DNA from: Gemmatimonadota bacterium
GTDB taxonomy: Bacteria > Latescibacterota > UBA2968 > UBA8231
Assembly (NCBI GenBank): GCA_018673255.1
Contig: JABHDC010000061.1
Span: 1-9,518 of the forward strand
Length of the DNA: 9,518 nt
Direction: 5' to 3'
How positions within the stretch are numbered: position 1 is the first letter of the stretch; each line of letters starts with the position of its first letter. Position numbers and translations under genes: made by a program. Below, in pieces: positions 6,723 through 9,518 of this stretch. The notes below the pieces were generated by a model. That model had not been told where the DNA came from. It worked only from the letters and a program-made list of their open reading frames with translations, and ran no database searches.

Positions 6723-7109
6723 GGCATCGCCCTGACGGCGAGCGCCTTTGAGGAAGACCGCGACAGGGTGCTACAGGCCGGCTGTGACGACTTCGTGCGC
6801 AAGCCCTTTTCCGAGGCAGAGATCCTGGATCGCATGCGTACTCACCTCGGCGTCGAGTATGTCTATGACGAGAAGCAGCCCTCTAAGGCGCCACGCCCCG
6901 ACCGCCTGAAGCTGAACCTTGCCCCCTTGCCTCAAGAGCTCATCGCCCAGCTGCACCAATCGGCGCGCAACGCGGACGATGATCGCATCCGCCAGCTGCT
7001 CCAGGAAGTGGCGACGGAGCATGCAGATCTCGCCGCCGAGCTCATTCAGATGGCAGAGAAGTTTCGTTTCCAGGAGATGATTCTCTTGACGCTATCACCT
7101 CCTTCTTAG
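6723..7109 (+). pseudogene. Receiver-domain / hybrid histidine kinase C-terminal fragment
   Basis: The frame reads GIALTASAFEEDRDRVLQAGCDDFVRKPF, the end of a response-regulator receiver domain: the ALTAS strand carrying the conserved Thr, and the conserved Lys in VRKPF. A helix EAEILDRMRTHLGVEYVY follows, then a C-terminal helical domain (LPQELIAQLHQSARNADDDRIRQLL..., ending FRFQEMILLTL) of the kind found at the end of hybrid sensor kinases. The phosphorylated Asp, the first three strands and all kinase domains are absent. Upstream of about 6720 the same frame becomes unrelated sequence, without a start or ribosome binding site. A short product of 113 residues could start at GTG 6768 but would be non-functional as a receiver. 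This is a 5'-truncated remnant; the family is clear. Confidence 0.75.
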
Positions 7110-7212
7110 CGAATCCAACGGCAGATCAATCGGCATAGATAGAGAGGGCGAGCAACTCTTGAACGAAGCTCGCTCGGCCCCACCGTGAGGAGGCGTTGTC
7201 GGACCCATCAGG

Positions 7213-7233
7213 CCGTGCGGTCTTGGCGCACGG
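7213..7233 (+). terminator. Hairpin between kinase remnant and DUF3500 gene
   Basis: CCGTGCG, a 7-nt loop, then CGCACGG form a perfect 7-bp GC-rich stem. A looser inverted repeat (GCGAGC 7148-7153 with GCTCGC 7168-7173) lies upstream. No U-run follows either, so a classical intrinsic terminator is doubtful; it could also be a 5'-leader structure of the DUF3500 mRNA. Confidence 0.3.
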
Positions 7234-7288
7234 ATTGCGGTCGTCTATCGTTCCACCTCCCTACCAGCCCTTCAGAGGACCTTGAACG

Positions 7289-8287
7289 ATGGCATCTGTA
7301 AAGAAACCCGTCTGCCCCGGCAGCCAACAGCGCATGTCGCGGCGGGAATTTGTCAGGATGGTTGGAGGTGCCACTCTGGCCGCCGGCGTCCTACCGATGG
7401 CCGTCGCGCCGAGGCCCGCTGTCGCGGCTTCGAGCCTCTTGGGTGTGACCGAAACCACGGTCAGTCGATTCTACGACACCCTGACCCAGGGGCAGCGGCA
7501 GGTCATCTGCCTCCCCTTCGAGCATGAACTCCGTCACAAGATCAGCAACCACTGGGCGGTGACCGAGCCTACGATTGGCGAGTTCTTCAACCTCGAGCAG
7601 CAGACCCTCATCGACGAGATCTTCCGCAGCGTGTCCAGCGACGACGGATACGAACGCTTCCAGAAACAGATGAGCGACGACGCGGGCGGCATCGGCAACT
7701 ACCACGTTGCCCTGTTCGGCCAGCCAGGCTCGGGCCAGTTCCAGTTTGAGATGACCGGGCAGCACCTGACGATCCGTGCCGACGGCAACCACGAGGACAA
7801 GGCGGCCTTCGGCGGCCCCATCGTCTACGGACATGGCGCCGGCGATTCCCAACCCGGATTGCCGGGGAATGTCTTCTACCACCAGACCCAGAGGGTCAAC
7901 GAGGTGTTTGCCGCGCTGGACGGCAAGCAACGCGACAAGGCCTTGCTCACCACACCGCCTTTTGAAGGCGAAGTGCCAGTTCAGGGTCCATCCGGCAGAT
8001 TTCCCGGCATCGCCGTCGGTGATCTTGCTTCCGATCAGAGGGATCTCGTCGAGGAAGTCAGCAAGGTCATCCTCGCTCCATACCGGGAAGAGCACGTAGA
8101 CGAGGCCCTTGCCGTGATGAAGGCCGGTGGTGGTCTCGATCGGTTGCACATGGCCTTCTACAAATCGAACGACCTGGGTTATGACCTGGAATGGGACATC
8201 TGGCGCATTGAAGGACCGACGTTTGTGTGGCACTTCCGTGGCGCACCACACGTGCACGCCTACGTCAACATCGCCGGGAAGGCCTAA
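7289..8287 (+). CDS. DUF3500 family protein with Tat signal
   Basis: A 332-residue protein. The N-terminus has a twin-arginine signal, SRREFV (17-22), a hydrophobic stretch (about 24-40) and a likely cleavage after an AVA motif near residue 47, so it should be exported folded. The mature part matches the DUF3500 family (PF12006): TGQHLTIR (156-163), FGGP...YGHGAG (174-185), and the C-terminal signature HFRGAPHVHAYVNI (315-328). Conserved histidines (H159, H182, H315, H321, H323) could form a metal site, consistent with Tat export of a cofactor-loaded protein, but the family's function is unknown. An AGAGGA about 10 nt before ATG 7289 supports the start; M16 is an alternative. The next gene begins 4 bp after the stop, so the two are probably co-transcribed. 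Confidence 0.85.
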   Translation: MASVKKPVCPGSQQRMSRREFVRMVGGATLAAGVLPMAVAPRPAVAASSLLGVTETTVSRFYDTLTQGQRQVICLPFEHELRHKISNHWAVTEPTIGEFFNLEQQTLIDEIFRSVSSDDGYERFQKQMSDDAGGIGNYHVALFGQPGSGQFQFEMTGQHLTIRADGNHEDKAAFGGPIVYGHGAGDSQPGLPGNVFYHQTQRVNEVFAALDGKQRDKALLTTPPFEGEVPVQGPSGRFPGIAVGDLASDQRDLVEEVSKVILAPYREEHVDEALAVMKAGGGLDRLHMAFYKSNDLGYDLEWDIWRIEGPTFVWHFRGAPHVHAYVNIAGKA

Positions 8288-8291
8288 ACCT

Positions 8292-9518
8292 ATGTCCAGA
8301 TATGCTGCCGTCATCCTCTTGCTGGCGACGCTGGCCTCAGGAACTCAGGCCGATTCCGCGACTGAAGTGGAGCAACCGGTCGAGGGATTCGCCCGTGGTA
8401 TCTCGGCAGATCGCCAGGCCCCCTATTGGAGCAATCGCGGCTACGAGGTCATCAGCTCCTACGAGTACGCACGCGACGGGACACAGAGCGTGGTGTGGGA
8501 GTCTGCCGCGGTGCCCACTGAATACGTCGAGGGATTTGTGACCTTCGTGTGGTCCTGTGGCATGGCACGTCAGGAAGACACCCACCATCTCTACCTGAAT
8601 GATGAGATGGTACTGGACTTCAACACCGGCGTGATCACCGAACCGACAAGCTGGGAGAGGCGCGACGTCTCGCTCGATTTCCTGCCAATCATGAAGGATG
8701 GAAACGGCGAGGTCCATGGCGTCATGTATCTGCGTGTGCCGGCTGCACGGGTAACCCCCGGAGAACCGGTCCGGATCAAGGTGCGCGGATCGGAAGGCGA
8801 TGGGTCGTGGTTCATGCTGCACCACTTCGATGACACCTATGCAAAGGCCACCCTCCTCGAGTTGCCCACCGGCCGACGAATGGTGGTGGCACCAACGAGG
8901 TCCGCATACCGCGCGGCGGGTCGGATCTCGTGGCACGGTTTTCTCACGCTGGGAGAGGAAGACAACCTCCCGGCGGAGACCGTTCAACTGCAGGCCCGAC
9001 TCAAGACGAACACAGACGAATTGACCCTCGAGCAAGAGATTCACATCGAGCCGGATCAACGCCATGTGAAGCTGACGTTGTGGTCGGGTGCTCAGGTGCC
9101 GGCGGGAGAATGGCCTGTCGACCTGACCTTCAGCCAGGACGGTGTGGCTCTGCAGAGTTGGCAGGGCAGGATCTCGATAGTGGATCTGCATGAACTCGAC
9201 ATCAGGGCCGACTGGCCAGCTGGCAGCCTGGCCGGGAGCCTGGGCCCCGCCCTGAAGGTCGCGGGAATCGACTGGTCCCGCGATTACGTGAGGGGCTTTC
9301 TCGGCTCGGCCTTCTCCTTCAGCATGAAGAAGGATGGCAAGCTGCTGTGGCAGGACAGCAGAGACGAGCAATTCCTGTCTCCCCAGGTGACGGAGTATCT
9401 GGACCACACGACGATCGACGTCACGCGGTTCGAGTCCAAGTCAGCAGCAGAGGCTGAGGCCTGGGACAAGGTCCGTGGTGCGATTGATGAGGGTTATCCC
9501 GCCGTCGTCAGGATGAGG
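8292..9518 (+). CDS. Secreted protein with C-terminal C39/BtrH-like domain (partial, runs off window)
   Basis: An open frame of 409 codons from ATG 8292 to the end of the window, with no stop. It begins with a Sec signal peptide (MSRYAAVILLLATLASG, cleavage near residue 20). Residues about 45-180 are beta-rich (EYVEGFVTFVWSCGMA, HHLYLNDEMVLDF, VRIKVRGSEGDGSWFML), resembling a galactose-binding or jelly-roll type sandwich. Residues 210-310 form another beta domain (VQLQARLKTNTDELTLEQEI..., VDLTFSQDGVALQSWQG). From about 325 (GIDWSRDYVRGFLGSAFSF ... VRGAIDEGYPAVVRM) it resembles the C39/BtrH-like domain of the membrane protein at 3597-4850. It starts 4 bp after the DUF3500 stop, suggesting an operon of two exported proteins. 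The beta-domain labels are structural impressions only. Confidence 0.7.
   Translation, partial: MSRYAAVILLLATLASGTQADSATEVEQPVEGFARGISADRQAPYWSNRGYEVISSYEYARDGTQSVVWESAAVPTEYVEGFVTFVWSCGMARQEDTHHLYLNDEMVLDFNTGVITEPTSWERRDVSLDFLPIMKDGNGEVHGVMYLRVPAARVTPGEPVRIKVRGSEGDGSWFMLHHFDDTYAKATLLELPTGRRMVVAPTRSAYRAAGRISWHGFLTLGEEDNLPAETVQLQARLKTNTDELTLEQEIHIEPDQRHVKLTLWSGAQVPAGEWPVDLTFSQDGVALQSWQGRISIVDLHELDIRADWPAGSLAGSLGPALKVAGIDWSRDYVRGFLGSAFSFSMKKDGKLLWQDSRDEQFLSPQVTEYLDHTTIDVTRFESKSAAEAEAWDKVRGAIDEGYPAVVRMR

Noticed and set aside
7391..8314. 307-codon open frame on the minus strand opposite the DUF3500 gene
   Set aside because: It is the antisense shadow of a clear DUF3500 gene; its translation has no family pattern.
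8337..9407. 356-codon open frame on the minus strand
   Set aside because: Antisense to the secreted protein at 8292-9518, which has a signal peptide and a coherent domain order; the long antisense frame reflects GC-rich codon bias.

Overview
The window looks like bacterial chromosomal DNA of moderately high GC, by eye somewhat over 55%. It probably comes from an uncultured, environmental lineage rather than a model organism. The hints are a URO-D-like methyltransferase-family protein, an enolase-superfamily enzyme, a Tat-exported DUF3500 protein, and an ECF sigma factor followed by a membrane/extracellular extension. That mix is typical of Planctomycetota, Poribacteria, Latescibacterota or Armatimonadota-like genomes. 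No rRNA, tRNA, transposase or CRISPR was seen, so the lineage call is inference only.

Layout, left to right. Positions 1-477 hold no gene I can support. A 5'-truncated HIT-family gene (minus, about 478-756) lies divergent to an intact URO-D family gene (plus, 864-1952). At the URO-D stop codon a well-placed start (GTG 1949) opens a short ORF that looks like the beginning of a lost operon partner. A long minus-strand block follows. In transcription order it is: a mandelate-racemase-type enolase-superfamily enzyme (6555-5509), an ECF sigma factor (from 5316) that loses its frame and its DNA-binding region 4 near 4875, a membrane-anchored protein with a BtrH/C39-peptidase-like domain (to 3597) that is probably the original C-terminal extension of that sigma factor, a short ORF with a PP2C/SpoIIE-like tail (3575-3384), a FliM middle-domain-like protein without the SpoA domain (3369-2785), and a GNAT acetyltransferase of the PF12746 type (2780-2013). 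The last two are tightly coupled. On the plus strand lie the last part of a receiver domain and the C-terminus of a hybrid histidine kinase (about 6723-7109), an intergenic hairpin, a Tat-exported DUF3500 protein (7289-8287), and a secreted protein that begins 4 bp later and runs off the window (8292-9518).

Two themes stand out. First, the window is rich in broken genes: HIT, receiver/hybrid kinase, sigma factor, probably the PP2C tail and probably the ORF after URO-D. This suggests repeated small deletions or rearrangements, or assembly artefacts that need ruling out. Second, two proteins with otherwise different architecture (the membrane-anchored extension of the sigma factor and the secreted protein at the right edge) appear to carry the same BtrH/C39-like fold. 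I see no complete, recognisable new defence or metabolic system. The most novel elements are the broken sigma/TM/C39-like gene and the FliM-like plus GNAT pair.
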